A stretch of 64,000 nt of DNA from positions 186,001 through 250,000 of the forward strand of contig NZ_BBOM01000011.1 of assembly GCF_000974485.1 (NCBI RefSeq), in the 5' to 3' direction. This DNA comes from Streptomyces sp. NBRC 109706 (GTDB taxonomy: Bacteria > Actinomycetota > Actinomycetes > Streptomycetales > Streptomycetaceae). The translations under genes were made by a program, and so were the position numbers. This document shows positions 46,207 through 53,844 of the stretch, in pieces (the first letter of the stretch is position 1; each line of letters opens with the position of its first letter). Below the pieces are notes generated by a model, which saw only the letters and a list, made by a program, of their open reading frames with translations, made no database searches and was not told where the DNA came from.

Positions 46207-47024
46207 CCACCGCAACCAGGCCCCTCCCGCCGCACGGGACGACGCGCCGCTACGAACGCGGCTGCCGCTGCGACGCCTGCCGCCGCCAGCGCGGCGCCGA
46301 CGTCAAGCGCGCGAGGTACCTGCGCTCCATCGGCCGCCCGCTCACCGTGCCCGCCAAGGACGCCCGGCGCCACCTCGACGCGCTCCATGCGGCCGGCATG
46401 TCCGACCAGGCGATCATCGACGCCGCTGGCGTCAGCCCCGACACCCTCTACGGCCTGACACAGGGCCGGAGCACCGTGCGCCGCACCACCCACGACGCGA
46501 TCCTCGCCGTCCAGCCCCCGCCCGCCGCGATGCGCAACAACCAGCGCACCGACGGCACAGGCACCCGCCGCCGGCTCCGCGCCCTCATCGCCGCCGGCTG
46601 GCCCCGCGCGGCAATCGCACGCGAAATGGGTGCCCACAAGGAGTGGGTGCAGTACCTCGTCAAAACCGAACGACCAGTCACCACCTGGACCGCCTACCGC
46701 GTCTCACTCGCCTACGAAGCGCTGGCCGCGCGGCAGCCGGAGGACAACGGAGTGCAGCCCATCCGAGCCCGCGCGGCACGCGAGGAGGCGCTGGCGGCTG
46801 GCTGGCCCGACCCGCTGTTCTGGGAGGACTGGGGCGAGATTGACAACCCCGAAGCGCCCGAGCGGGAGCCCGAGGAGCGGCGGACCATCCGCAGCGAAGC
46901 GGCCTACAAGGCCGGGGAAGTGCGGCACCTGGCGGCCTGCGGACTGACTACCAAGGAGATCGCCGACCGGGTCAGCTACAGCACCGGCTACGTCGAACAA
47001 CTCCTCGCCCGGGGGTCGGCATGA
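46203..47024 (+). CDS. DNA-binding protein with three HTH modules
   Basis: A 273-aa protein. The N-terminal ERGCRCDACRRQRG is a small Cys cluster seen in actinophage proteins. Three recognition-helix-like repeats follow: MSDQAIIDAAGVSPDTLYGL (near 67), WPRAAIAREMGAHKEWVQYL (near 132) and LTTKEIADRVSYSTGYVEQL (near 251). This suggests a multivalent DNA-binding regulator. The gene lies directly before the WhiB-like gene (ATGA overlap). Confidence 0.75.
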   Translation: MTTATRPLPPHGTTRRYERGCRCDACRRQRGADVKRARYLRSIGRPLTVPAKDARRHLDALHAAGMSDQAIIDAAGVSPDTLYGLTQGRSTVRRTTHDAILAVQPPPAAMRNNQRTDGTGTRRRLRALIAAGWPRAAIAREMGAHKEWVQYLVKTERPVTTWTAYRVSLAYEALAARQPEDNGVQPIRARAAREEALAAGWPDPLFWEDWGEIDNPEAPEREPEERRTIRSEAAYKAGEVRHLAACGLTTKEIADRVSYSTGYVEQLLARGSA

Positions 47025-47314
47025 CCAGCCACGACTGGGAGTTGTCGGCCGCGTGCCGCCGGCCGGGCGCCGATCCGGACGCCTGGTATCCGACCACCGG
47101 CCAGACCGCCGACGTGGCCAAGAAGATCTGCTGGGCCCGCCCCTCCCGCGTGGCCTGCCTGGAGGCCGCCATGGCCGAGGAGCACCCGGCCAACCCGCAG
47201 CGGGTGCGCCGCTGGGGCATCCGAGGCGGCCTCGACCCCGCCGAGCGCGCCGAGAAACAACGCCGCCGCACCATCGCCGCCGACCGCGCGGCCACCCCGA
47301 CCCCGACCAACTGA
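47021..47314 (+). CDS. WhiB-like protein missing one Fe-S cysteine
   Basis: A 97-aa WhiB-family protein: WELSAACRRPG, DPDAWYP, and RWGIRGGLDPAERA near the C-terminus are diagnostic. Iron-sulfur Wbl proteins have Cys, then C-x2-C-x5-C; here residues 12, 37 and 46 are Cys but position 40 is Arg (codon CGC at 47138-47140; Cys would be TGC). The protein therefore has three of four cluster ligands. WhiB homologues in other actinophages alter host gene expression. It may still bind a cluster with a non-Cys ligand, or act without one. Confidence 0.88.
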   Translation: MTSHDWELSAACRRPGADPDAWYPTTGQTADVAKKICWARPSRVACLEAAMAEEHPANPQRVRRWGIRGGLDPAERAEKQRRRTIAADRAATPTPTN

Positions 47315-47330
47315 CCACGCAGGAGCACCG

Positions 47331-48290
47331 ATGCCTTGGGTTCGCCTGGACGACCGCTTCCCTTCTCACCGGAAGGTCGCGCTGTTGTCCGACCGAGCGT
47401 TCCGGCTGTACGTCTCCGGGCTCTGCTGGTGCTCCGAGAACCTGACCGAAGGCCGCATCGCCACTCGGGAGTTGAACCTTATCTCCCGGGTGCGCGGCGC
47501 CAAGACCGCGGCGGCCGAGTTGGAGAAGGCCGGGCTGTGGGACCGGACCGACGACGGCTGGGAGGTGCACGACTACCTGGAGTACAACCCGGACCGTGCC
47601 CGGGTGAAGGCCGACCGGGAGGCGAACGCCGCCCGGCAGAAGGCGTGGCGGGAGCGGAAGAAGGCCGAGCGTGAGGCGAAGCGCGCCGCCGAAGAGGCCG
47701 CGCGTAACGGAGAGAGTAACGCCCCGCGTAACGGCGTTACGGATGACGGTTCTGGCGTCGAAAACGACGGCTCGGCGACACGAACGCGACACGACGGCGA
47801 CACGAACGCGAACGGAAGCGACCCCGAAAATCGGCCGTCGTCGCAGGTAGACGAGTTTCGTAACGGCGTTAATAACGCTGCCCCGTCCCCGTCCCGTCCT
47901 TCTTCTCCTTCTACGAAGGAGAAGAAGAAGCAAGCAGGCACGCAAGACGGCCCCCTGGTGCCCGACTTCGCACGGGATCTCGTGGACCAGCTGACCGCCG
48001 CCGGGATGGTCGTCGGCTGGCGCCTCTCCGAGGTGGAGTGGTTCAAGATCCACGCCCACATCAAGCGCAGCAGCATCCCCGCGCTCGTGGAGTTCACCCG
48101 CCGCCGCTGGAACCCGGCCGACCCACCGCGGTCCGCCCGGTACCTCACCCGCATCTGGGAAGACATGCCGTCCGTCCCCGCCGGCACCCCCGGAGCCCCC
48201 GCACTCCCCGCCGCCGCCACCGGCACCACCGGCGGAAGCCACAACTCGTCCGTGATCGCCCGCTTCCGCGCCCGCGCACAGGAGCAGTGA
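47331..48290 (+). CDS. Phage replication initiation protein
   Basis: A 319-aa protein. The N-terminal domain (MPWVRLDDRFPSHRKVALLS..., then RELNLISRVRGAKTAAAELEKAGLWDRTDDGWEVHDYLEYNPDR) is a winged-helix pattern typical of phage replication initiators. A basic coiled coil (KAWRERKKAEREAKRAAEEA) and a disordered Asn/Ser/Pro-rich linker (about 124-200) follow, then a C-terminal helical domain (SEVEWFKIHAHIKRSSIPALV). The linker DNA contains iterated repeats that look like an origin, as in lambda O. Confidence 0.85.
   Translation: MPWVRLDDRFPSHRKVALLSDRAFRLYVSGLCWCSENLTEGRIATRELNLISRVRGAKTAAAELEKAGLWDRTDDGWEVHDYLEYNPDRARVKADREANAARQKAWRERKKAEREAKRAAEEAARNGESNAPRNGVTDDGSGVENDGSATRTRHDGDTNANGSDPENRPSSQVDEFRNGVNNAAPSPSRPSSPSTKEKKKQAGTQDGPLVPDFARDLVDQLTAAGMVVGWRLSEVEWFKIHAHIKRSSIPALVEFTRRRWNPADPPRSARYLTRIWEDMPSVPAGTPGAPALPAAATGTTGGSHNSSVIARFRARAQEQ
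47700..47930 (+). other. Candidate replication origin inside the initiator gene
   Basis: Within the linker-coding part lie repeated GTAAC-centred sites: CGTAACGG at 47703-47710, GTAACGCC at 47716-47723, then CGTAACGGCGTTA at both 47728-47740 and 47859-47871. GGCGACACGAACGCG is repeated at 47774-47788 and 47796-47810. A perfect 12-bp inverted repeat (CTTCTTCTCCTT 47899-47910 with 47916-47927) in a locally AT-richer patch follows. This resembles iterons plus an unwinding element. Confidence 0.6.
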
Positions 48291-48835
48291 TGAACCTCAA
48301 CCAGACCGCCGACCTACTCGAACTCCTCTCGGCCGCCAACGTGTTGAACCGCATGGAGGCCGGCACCCCCGACGTGTGGCACGCCGCCCTGGGCGACCTG
48401 CCGTACCGGGACTGCATGGCCGCCGCCGCCGACCTGATCCGCACCCAGCAGTGGGTCAAGATCGCCGACATCCGGCAGGCCGTGCGGGAGCGCCGCTCCC
48501 AGGCCGCCGCTGACTACGTCGGCCCCGGCCTGACGGTCGAGGTGCCCGACGCCGACCCCGACGACGTGACCGCCTACCTCGCCGCCCTGCGCGGCCAGCG
48601 GACCCGTGCCGCGTCCGGGCTGGAACGGCCCCGGCCCGTCGCCCAACTCCTCGGCGGCGTCGGGCGGGCCGTCCCCGCGCCCCGCCGCGCGCCCGGCCCC
48701 ATGTCCATCCCCTGCCCCCGCTGCACCGCGCCCATGGGCAAGGGCTGCCGGCTCCCGTCCGGCCGTCCGCGCGGCGCCGGTCCGCACCGGGAGCGGGCGC
48801 AGGCCGCGCGGCAGAGATGGGAGGCCACCCAATGA
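48290..48835 (+). CDS. Phage helicase-loader-like protein with zinc finger
   Basis: A 181-aa protein. The N-terminal part (TADLLELLSAANVLNRMEAGTPDVWHAALGDLPYRDCMAAAADLIRT) matches actinophage replication-associated proteins that follow the initiator. The C-terminus carries a phage zinc-finger domain (IPCPRCTAPMGKGCRLPSGRPRGAG, then PHRERAQAA). ATG overlaps the initiator stop (TGATG). A helicase-loader role is inference from position and fold. Confidence 0.75.
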   Translation: MNLNQTADLLELLSAANVLNRMEAGTPDVWHAALGDLPYRDCMAAAADLIRTQQWVKIADIRQAVRERRSQAAADYVGPGLTVEVPDADPDDVTAYLAALRGQRTRAASGLERPRPVAQLLGGVGRAVPAPRRAPGPMSIPCPRCTAPMGKGCRLPSGRPRGAGPHRERAQAARQRWEATQ

Positions 48836-49023
48836 CCGCCGTCGTCTGGCTGGAGTGCGACGCCGAGACCGCCCCCGGCGAGCGGTGCCACGTCCACGAC
48901 ACGCCGCCCGGCCCGCCGTGCACCGCCACCGAGACCCGTGCGCGACTCCGGCGGCAGGGCTGGCGCCGTACCCGCGACGGCCGCGACATCTGCCCCGACT
49001 GTTGGACGGCGGGCCAGCGATGA
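48832..49023 (+). CDS. Small zinc-finger-like prophage protein
   Basis: A 63-aa protein with several Cys/His positions (LECDAETAPGERCHVHDTPPGPPC and ICPDCW) consistent with one or two zinc sites. ATG overlaps both neighbours by 4 bases. Confidence 0.65.
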   Translation: MTAVVWLECDAETAPGERCHVHDTPPGPPCTATETRARLRRQGWRRTRDGRDICPDCWTAGQR

Positions 49024-49181
49024 CCGCCCCGCCGATCCCCGGCCGGCGCCCCCGCCCACCCGAACTCGCCGTCGCCTGCCCCTGGTGCCGCGCCCCCGCC
49101 GGCGTTCGCTGCACCACCCGACGCGGCAGGGCACTCCCCGCCAGCCACCCATCCCGCACCACCGAGAGGAGCGGAACGTGA
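49020..49181 (+). CDS. Stand-alone phage zinc-finger domain
   Basis: A 53-aa protein almost entirely a copy of the phage zinc-finger domain: ACPWCRAPAGVRCTTRRGRALPASHPSR. The same domain is fused to the protein at 48290. ATGA overlap with the previous gene and GTGA overlap with the methyltransferase gene. Confidence 0.65.
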   Translation: MTAPPIPGRRPRPPELAVACPWCRAPAGVRCTTRRGRALPASHPSRTTERSGT

Positions 49182-50128
49182 TCGCCGACCTGTTCGCCGG
49201 CCCCGGCGGACTCGACGAGGCCGCGCGACAACTCGGCCTGCCCACCGTCGGCATCGAGCACGACGCCGACGCTGTCACCACCCGAACCGCCGCCGGGCAT
49301 GCCACGATCCACGCCGACGTCCGGCACCATGGGCCCGACAGCGTCCCCGACGCCACCGTGCTGGCCGCCGGGCCGCCCTGCCAGACCTACAGCCACGCCG
49401 GTGACGGCTCCGGGCGCCGCGCGCTGGCCGAGGTGCTGGATGCCGCTCGGGCCATGGCCGCACGCCAGCAGACCGCAGCCCGATGGGGCGACGAACGCAC
49501 CGGCCTCGTGCTGGAGCCGCTGCGCTGGGCCCTGACTGCCCTGGACGACGGTCAGCCGTACCGGGCCGTCGTCCTGGAGCAGGTGCCCGCCGTGCTGCCG
49601 GTGTGGCAGGTGATCGGCGCCGTCCTGGCCCGGGAGGGCTACGGCGTCGCCACCGGAGTGCTGCGCGCGGAGGAGTACGGCGTACCGCAGACTCGACGCC
49701 GAGCCGTGCTCGTCGCCCGCCTGGACGGGCGGACCGTCCTGCCCGAGCCCACCCACCGGCCGTGGCGGCAGGAGCCCGACCTGATCAGCATCGGCCTGCC
49801 CCGCTGGATCTCGCAGGGCGACGCCCTGTCCCGGCCCGAGCCGTTCGTCGTGGTCAGCAACTACGGCACCGGCGGCGACCCGCGGAACCGCGGCCGGCGA
49901 CGGTCCGACGAACCCGCCTTCACCGTGACGTCGAAAATCTCGCGGAACCGCGTGCTCTCCGCCGACGGCACCCGCGAACTCCCGCGGCTCAGCCACTCGG
50001 AGGCCGGGCTGCTGCAGGGCTTCCCCGCCGACTACCCGTGGTCCGGCCGCGACGTCGCTCAGCAGATCGGCAACGCCATCCCCCCGCCCCTCGCCCGCGC
50101 GCTCATCACCGCGGCCACCACCCCGTGA
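49178..50128 (+). CDS. DNA cytosine-5 methyltransferase
   Basis: A 316-aa C5-cytosine methyltransferase. Motif I is IADLFAGPGGLD, motif IV is GPPCQTYSHAG with nucleophile Cys68, motif VI reads E134-Q-V instead of the usual E-N-V, motif VIII is QTRRRAVLVA (171-180), and motifs IX/X are ...SEAGLLQGFP and QIGNAIPPPLARAL. The target-recognition region is short. Phages use such enzymes to evade host restriction. GTG at 49178 with a GAGAGGAGC site. Confidence 0.92.
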   Translation: MIADLFAGPGGLDEAARQLGLPTVGIEHDADAVTTRTAAGHATIHADVRHHGPDSVPDATVLAAGPPCQTYSHAGDGSGRRALAEVLDAARAMAARQQTAARWGDERTGLVLEPLRWALTALDDGQPYRAVVLEQVPAVLPVWQVIGAVLAREGYGVATGVLRAEEYGVPQTRRRAVLVARLDGRTVLPEPTHRPWRQEPDLISIGLPRWISQGDALSRPEPFVVVSNYGTGGDPRNRGRRRSDEPAFTVTSKISRNRVLSADGTRELPRLSHSEAGLLQGFPADYPWSGRDVAQQIGNAIPPPLARALITAATTP

Positions 50129-50141
50129 CCGAACAGCAGGA

Positions 50142-50170
50142 CGCCCGCGCCGTTCGACCCGGCGCGGGCG
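50142..50170 (+). terminator. Hairpin between methyltransferase genes
   Basis: Perfect 11-bp stem (CGCCCGCGCCG 50142-50152 and 50160-50170) with a 7-base loop, 13 bases after the cytosine methyltransferase stop. Confidence 0.65.
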
Positions 50171-50211
50171 CCCCCCGATCCCACCACGACAACCACCTGG
50201 AGGACCCGACC

Positions 50212-51150
50212 GTGATCATCCCCGACGACATACTCACCACCCTGCGCACCCGGGCCCGCACCACCGGCCCCCGGCTCACCCTCGCCGGCCCACGGCTCGA
50301 CCCGCGCCTGTACGAGCGGATCGACACCGTGCTCCAGGGCGCGGGCGGCCGGTGGGACCGCACCGCCCAGGCGCACGTGTTCCCCGACGACGCCGCCGAC
50401 GCGCTGGCCCGGCTGCTGACCACCCGCCACGTCACCACCCCGCGCGAGACGATCCAGGCACAGCAGTACTTCCCCACCCCGGAGCCCGTCGTCGCCCGTC
50501 TGCTGGAGCTGGCCGCGATCACCCCGGGGATGCGAGTCCTGGAGCCGTCCGCCGGGCGCGGCGCCCTCGCCCTCGCCGCCGCCTCGGCGGGCGCCCTGGT
50601 GGACGCGGTCGAGGTCGAGCCGGGCCACGCCGAGGTGCTGCGCGCCGCCCACCACCCGGGCGTCACCGCGCTGGTCGCGGACTTCCTCGCCACCCGGCCC
50701 GACCCGGTCTACCACCGGGTGATCATGAACCCCCCGTTCACCCGCGGCGCCGACATCGCCCACGTGACCCACGCCCTCGGTGCGTTGCGGGCCGAGGGGC
50801 TCCTCGTCGCCGTCATGTCCCACGCCACCGCCACCGCCGCCTCGGCCGCCCGGTTCCGGCAGCTGGTGGCCGACCGCGGCGGCCAGGTCCAGCCGCTCCC
50901 CGCCGGCGCGTTCCGCGCCTCCGGCACCGACGTCCGGGCGCTCATCGTCACCATCCCCGCCACCCGGCCAGCTGGGGCGCCGCCGACCGTGTGGCCCACC
51001 GACAGCTGCACCACGACCACGCCGGCGCCGGCGCCGCCACCGCTCTCGGCCCCCGCCGTGATCGCCCGCCGCATCGTCGCCGATCTCCAGCGCGCCGCCA
51101 CCGAGTTCGGCCGAGTCGCCGACGACCTCGACCGCACCACTACCCCGTGA
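50212..51150 (+). CDS. DNA methyltransferase (amino-type, N6A/N4C)
   Basis: A 312-aa class I methyltransferase. Motif I is EPSAGRGALALAA (about 111-123) and motif IV is NPPF (173-176), typical of adenine-N6 or cytosine-N4 enzymes. An N-terminal extension (GPRLDPRLYERIDTVLQGAGGRWDR) precedes it and could help bind DNA. The GTG at 50212 has a GGAGG site; the frame extends to 50125 but that part covers a hairpin. Confidence 0.85.
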   Translation: MIIPDDILTTLRTRARTTGPRLTLAGPRLDPRLYERIDTVLQGAGGRWDRTAQAHVFPDDAADALARLLTTRHVTTPRETIQAQQYFPTPEPVVARLLELAAITPGMRVLEPSAGRGALALAAASAGALVDAVEVEPGHAEVLRAAHHPGVTALVADFLATRPDPVYHRVIMNPPFTRGADIAHVTHALGALRAEGLLVAVMSHATATAASAARFRQLVADRGGQVQPLPAGAFRASGTDVRALIVTIPATRPAGAPPTVWPTDSCTTTTPAPAPPPLSAPAVIARRIVADLQRAATEFGRVADDLDRTTTP

Positions 51151-51163
51151 CCACCCGCCAGGA

Positions 51164-51192
51164 CGCCCGGCTGGGTCGTGACCAGCCGGGCG
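51164..51192 (+). terminator. Hairpin after the second methyltransferase gene
   Basis: Perfect 11-bp stem (CGCCCGGCTGG 51164-51174 and 51182-51192) with a 7-base loop, 14 bases after the stop. The flanking CAGGACGCCC sequence resembles that around the 50142 hairpin. Confidence 0.65.
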
Positions 51193-51233
51193 CCCCACCA
51201 CCCAACCAGACCGGCCACCAGGAGGACCAGACC

Positions 51234-51479
51234 ATGAATCCGTTCGCTGATGACCTGCCGGCTGACGACCGGCTGCGCCTGATGCTCGCTGCCCGCATCA
51301 ACTGCCACGTGGACACCTGGCGGCTCGCCTTGTTCATCGCGGGCGCCATCGTCGCCGACCCCGCGATCCGGGCCGAGATCGACCGCATCGGCGCCGCACA
51401 CGCCGCCGGCCAGCCCCGCGCCAACCGCGCCACGAGGCGCGCAGCCGCACGCCGCAACTCCCCAAGGAGGAACCGCTGA
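51234..51479 (+). CDS. Small hypothetical prophage protein
   Basis: An 81-aa protein. A helical, hydrophobic middle (LRLMLAARINCHVDTWRLALFIAGAIVADPAIRAEIDRIG) and a very basic tail (RATRRAAARRNSPRRNR) suggest nucleic-acid or membrane binding. ATG at 51234 with a GGAGGACC site. The stop overlaps the next ATG by one base. Confidence 0.7.
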   Translation: MNPFADDLPADDRLRLMLAARINCHVDTWRLALFIAGAIVADPAIRAEIDRIGAAHAAGQPRANRATRRAAARRNSPRRNR

Positions 51480-52369
51480 TGACCGAGCCCACGCCCGCCG
51501 TGTGCGGGGATCAGCTCACCGACTGGACGTGCAGCCTCCCCGCTGGCCCGCACCCGCGCTGGCGGCACCAGGACGAGGAGGCGGGGGTGTGGTGGCAGCA
51601 GTCCGCCGTCCCCCCGCACAGCAACGCCCCCACCACGGCGCCCCACGGGGCCCCTGACGGCCCGCCAGCCCCCCGAGTGGACCCGAGTGCCACCGAGGGG
51701 GAGAACGGCGCTCAGGCGGGCACACAGCCGTTCGGCGTCGGACTCCCCACCGTCGAGCCCGAGCACTCGGCCATCACCGCCATGCCCGGCGCGCCCGACG
51801 AGATCCTGCTGCGCATCCCCGGCCTGACCTACCTCGACACCGAAGCAGGCACGTGGGCAGTCGAGTTGGGCCTCCACCGGGACGACCTGCCGGCCCTCCG
51901 CGCCCGGATCGTGGAGGCGATCCACGCCGACACCCAGAGCGCACGGCGGGGAGAGTGCCCAGAGTGCGGCGACACCGGCGCCTGCGCGGGTGGCCCCTGC
52001 GCGATCGTCCCCACCCCGCTCGCCGGGCTGCGCGACCGGATCGCGGCCCTCATCGCCGACGCCGAAGGCACCTACCCGAACGCCGACGCCGACACCATCG
52101 CCGACGCCGTCATGGCCGAGGTGCAGCCCGACCTGGACGACATGTGGCGCACGATCCTCCAGTACGACGCCCAGGCACAACGCCGGGCGGCGGGCCGCCT
52201 TGACCGCCTCGATCGCGCCGAAGCCGCGCTCAACCGCGTGCGGGGGGCGCTGCCCACCACCCCGCGCGAGGAACGCGGGCTGCCCAACGACCTCGCCTAC
52301 AACGCCGGCTGGCACGACGCCTGGGACGAGGTCCGCGCAGCACTCGACCCCGACGCCCCCACGCCGTAA
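51479..52369 (+). CDS. Hypothetical prophage protein with Cys-rich insert
   Basis: A 296-aa protein. A low-complexity Pro/Ala-rich stretch (about residues 40-90) separates an N-terminal segment with a Trp/Cys motif from a helical C-terminal half. In between, CPECGDTGACAGGPC resembles a small zinc site. The helical part (AQRRAAGRLDRLDRAEAALNRV) is coiled-coil-like. No known family. Starts right at the previous stop. Confidence 0.7.
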   Translation: MTEPTPAVCGDQLTDWTCSLPAGPHPRWRHQDEEAGVWWQQSAVPPHSNAPTTAPHGAPDGPPAPRVDPSATEGENGAQAGTQPFGVGLPTVEPEHSAITAMPGAPDEILLRIPGLTYLDTEAGTWAVELGLHRDDLPALRARIVEAIHADTQSARRGECPECGDTGACAGGPCAIVPTPLAGLRDRIAALIADAEGTYPNADADTIADAVMAEVQPDLDDMWRTILQYDAQAQRRAAGRLDRLDRAEAALNRVRGALPTTPREERGLPNDLAYNAGWHDAWDEVRAALDPDAPTP

Positions 52370-52375
52370 CCCCCC

Positions 52376-52401
52376 GGTGGCCCGGCACCAGCCGGGCCAC
52401 C
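52376..52401 (+). terminator. Hairpin after the 296-aa protein gene
   Basis: Perfect 11-bp stem (GGTGGCCCGGC 52376-52386 and 52391-52401) with an ACCA loop, 6 bases after the stop. Confidence 0.65.
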
Positions 52402-52550
52402 ACCGGGGCGCCGTGGCCCCACAGAACTGCCTCGGCACCCCTCTCGCGCCCGAACTCCCCTCCCCGGCCCTCGACACCGGACGGACCCCTGACAGCCCCG
52501 CAGGCGCCCACACAGCCCCGCGCCACCCGCACGAGCACCAGGAGCACGAC

Positions 52551-53153
52551 ATGACCACCCTCGCCCCCTGCTGCACCGCCTGCTACCGCCCTCTGCCCGC
52601 CTGGGATCTGGACCGGCTAGCCTGCCCCGGATGCCAGTCGCGTGCAGCCGAGCGCCTGGCCGAACTGCCCGCGCTGCTGGCCGCCCTGTCGCCGGTCCCA
52701 ACCCGCACAGGTGGGCTGGTGGCGGTCCACGGCCCGGCCGGGTCGCGCCCGCCGATTGCCCTGCACGCCGTCGACCTGTCTGTCGAGGTGCCGGCGCTGT
52801 TGGACTCGTGGGCGCGGGACTGGGCGTCGGTCGCCGGCCACGACCTGCCGGAGCGGTGGCTGCCGAACGCGGCGGCCGGTCCGGCGCTGTGGCTCCGCTG
52901 GCGCCTCGACTGGGCGTGCCGCCAGCACCCGGCCGTGGAGGAGGCGCTGCGGGAGATCGGGCACGCCTGGTCGGCCGTGCGCACCGCCGCCCTCGGCGAG
53001 CGCGCCGAGCGCCGCGTCGCCGTCGTCTGCCCGTGCCAGGGGCTGCTCCGCGTCGGCGTCTCCACGGACGCGGCGACGTGCGCCGGGTGCGGCACCAGGT
53101 GGAGCCGAGGCGACCTGCTCGGGATGCCGCTCGCCCAACGCTCGGCGGCGTAG
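52551..53153 (+). CDS. Phage protein with terminal zinc ribbons
   Basis: A 200-aa protein. The N-terminus (CCTACYRPLPAWDLDRLACPGC) and the C-terminus (VCPCQGLLRVGVSTDAATCAGCG) each contain a four-Cys zinc ribbon; the centre is helical and Trp-rich (LWLRWRLDWACRQHPAVEEAL). Similar small proteins occur in other Streptomyces phages, with no known activity. ATG at 52551 with GGAGCAC. Confidence 0.75.
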   Translation: MTTLAPCCTACYRPLPAWDLDRLACPGCQSRAAERLAELPALLAALSPVPTRTGGLVAVHGPAGSRPPIALHAVDLSVEVPALLDSWARDWASVAGHDLPERWLPNAAAGPALWLRWRLDWACRQHPAVEEALREIGHAWSAVRTAALGERAERRVAVVCPCQGLLRVGVSTDAATCAGCGTRWSRGDLLGMPLAQRSAA

Positions 53154-53164
53154 TGCACAGCTTG

Positions 53165-53194
53165 CCAACTTCGACACACGTATGTCAAAGTTGG
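53165..53194. promoter_or_regulatory. AT-rich dyad between prophage genes
   Basis: 12-bp arms CCAACTTCGACA (53165-53176) and TGTCAAAGTTGG (53183-53194) with one mismatch and a 6-base loop, in a local AT-rich patch. It lies 11 bases after one gene and 46 bases before the next. It could be an operator or partition-type site rather than a GC-rich terminator. Confidence 0.5.
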
Positions 53195-53240
53195 AAGAGG
53201 TTGAGGGAGCCACCCGAAGCCATGAACCCAAGGAGCTGCC

Positions 53241-53516
53241 ATGTCCCACGCCATCGGCACCGCCGTCTGGTCGGTCGTCCGGGGCGAGTCCCCCACCGCC
53301 CGCGCCGTCGAGCCCGGCGTCGCGGGCATCAACGTCCCCGACGAGATCCTGACCTGGGCCGCGAAGCACGGCCTATCCATGGACGACCCCGACGTCTACC
53401 TACTGGTCACCCCGACGGAGGAGGCCGGGACGGTGGACGGTGAGATCGCCTACCGCGAGCTCGCCATGCCGGCCGCCGACCTCGCCACCGTCCGGGCAGC
53501 GCTTGACGATGAGTGA
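53241..53516 (+). CDS. Small hypothetical prophage protein
   Basis: A 91-aa acidic protein (AVWSVVRGESPTARAVEPGVAGINVPDEILTWAAKHG...). No domain recognised. It overlaps the next gene by 8 bases. ATG at 53241 with an AAGGAGC site. Confidence 0.65.
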   Translation: MSHAIGTAVWSVVRGESPTARAVEPGVAGINVPDEILTWAAKHGLSMDDPDVYLLVTPTEEAGTVDGEIAYRELAMPAADLATVRAALDDE

Positions 53517-53760
53517 GTCCACCGAGCGGGAGCTGTGGCTGATCGGGCAGGTTGTAGACCACCTCGGCGTGGCCAGCCGAACGGGCGCGCGCACGTTCCT
53601 GCGTCGCGCGGGCCTCGGGGCGGCCGACTACGTCACCGGCGCCAGCGGTCGCCCCGAGGCCCGGTACGACGCGGCGGCCGTCCGCGACGCCGCCGCCCGC
53701 CGACCGGGGCAGGGTCATCGCACCGACCTGGACGAGCGCCCCGCAACGCCCGACGCCTGA
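53509..53760 (+). CDS. Small hypothetical prophage protein, HTH-like
   Basis: An 83-aa protein. WLIGQVVDHLGVASRTGARTFLRRAGLGAADYV resembles a winged-HTH recognition region. Basic and Arg-rich C-terminus. The ATG lies within the end of the previous gene. Confidence 0.6.
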   Translation: MSESTERELWLIGQVVDHLGVASRTGARTFLRRAGLGAADYVTGASGRPEARYDAAAVRDAAARRPGQGHRTDLDERPATPDA

Positions 53761-53796
53761 TACGGTTCCTGTCTCATCGACCCTCCGAGGGGCCCC

Positions 53797-53820
53797 GGCC
53801 GCCACCACCAGGTGGCGGCC
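53797..53820 (+). terminator. Hairpin between prophage genes
   Basis: Perfect 10-bp stem (GGCCGCCACC 53797-53806 and 53811-53820) with an ACCA loop, 36 bases after the stop. Confidence 0.6.
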
Positions 53821-53844
53821 CTCGCACGTCCGAGGAGGCACCCG

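Noticed and set aside
50125..50211. Methyltransferase start at 50125
   Set aside because: The extra residues cover an intergenic hairpin; the GTG at 50212 has a GGAGG site.
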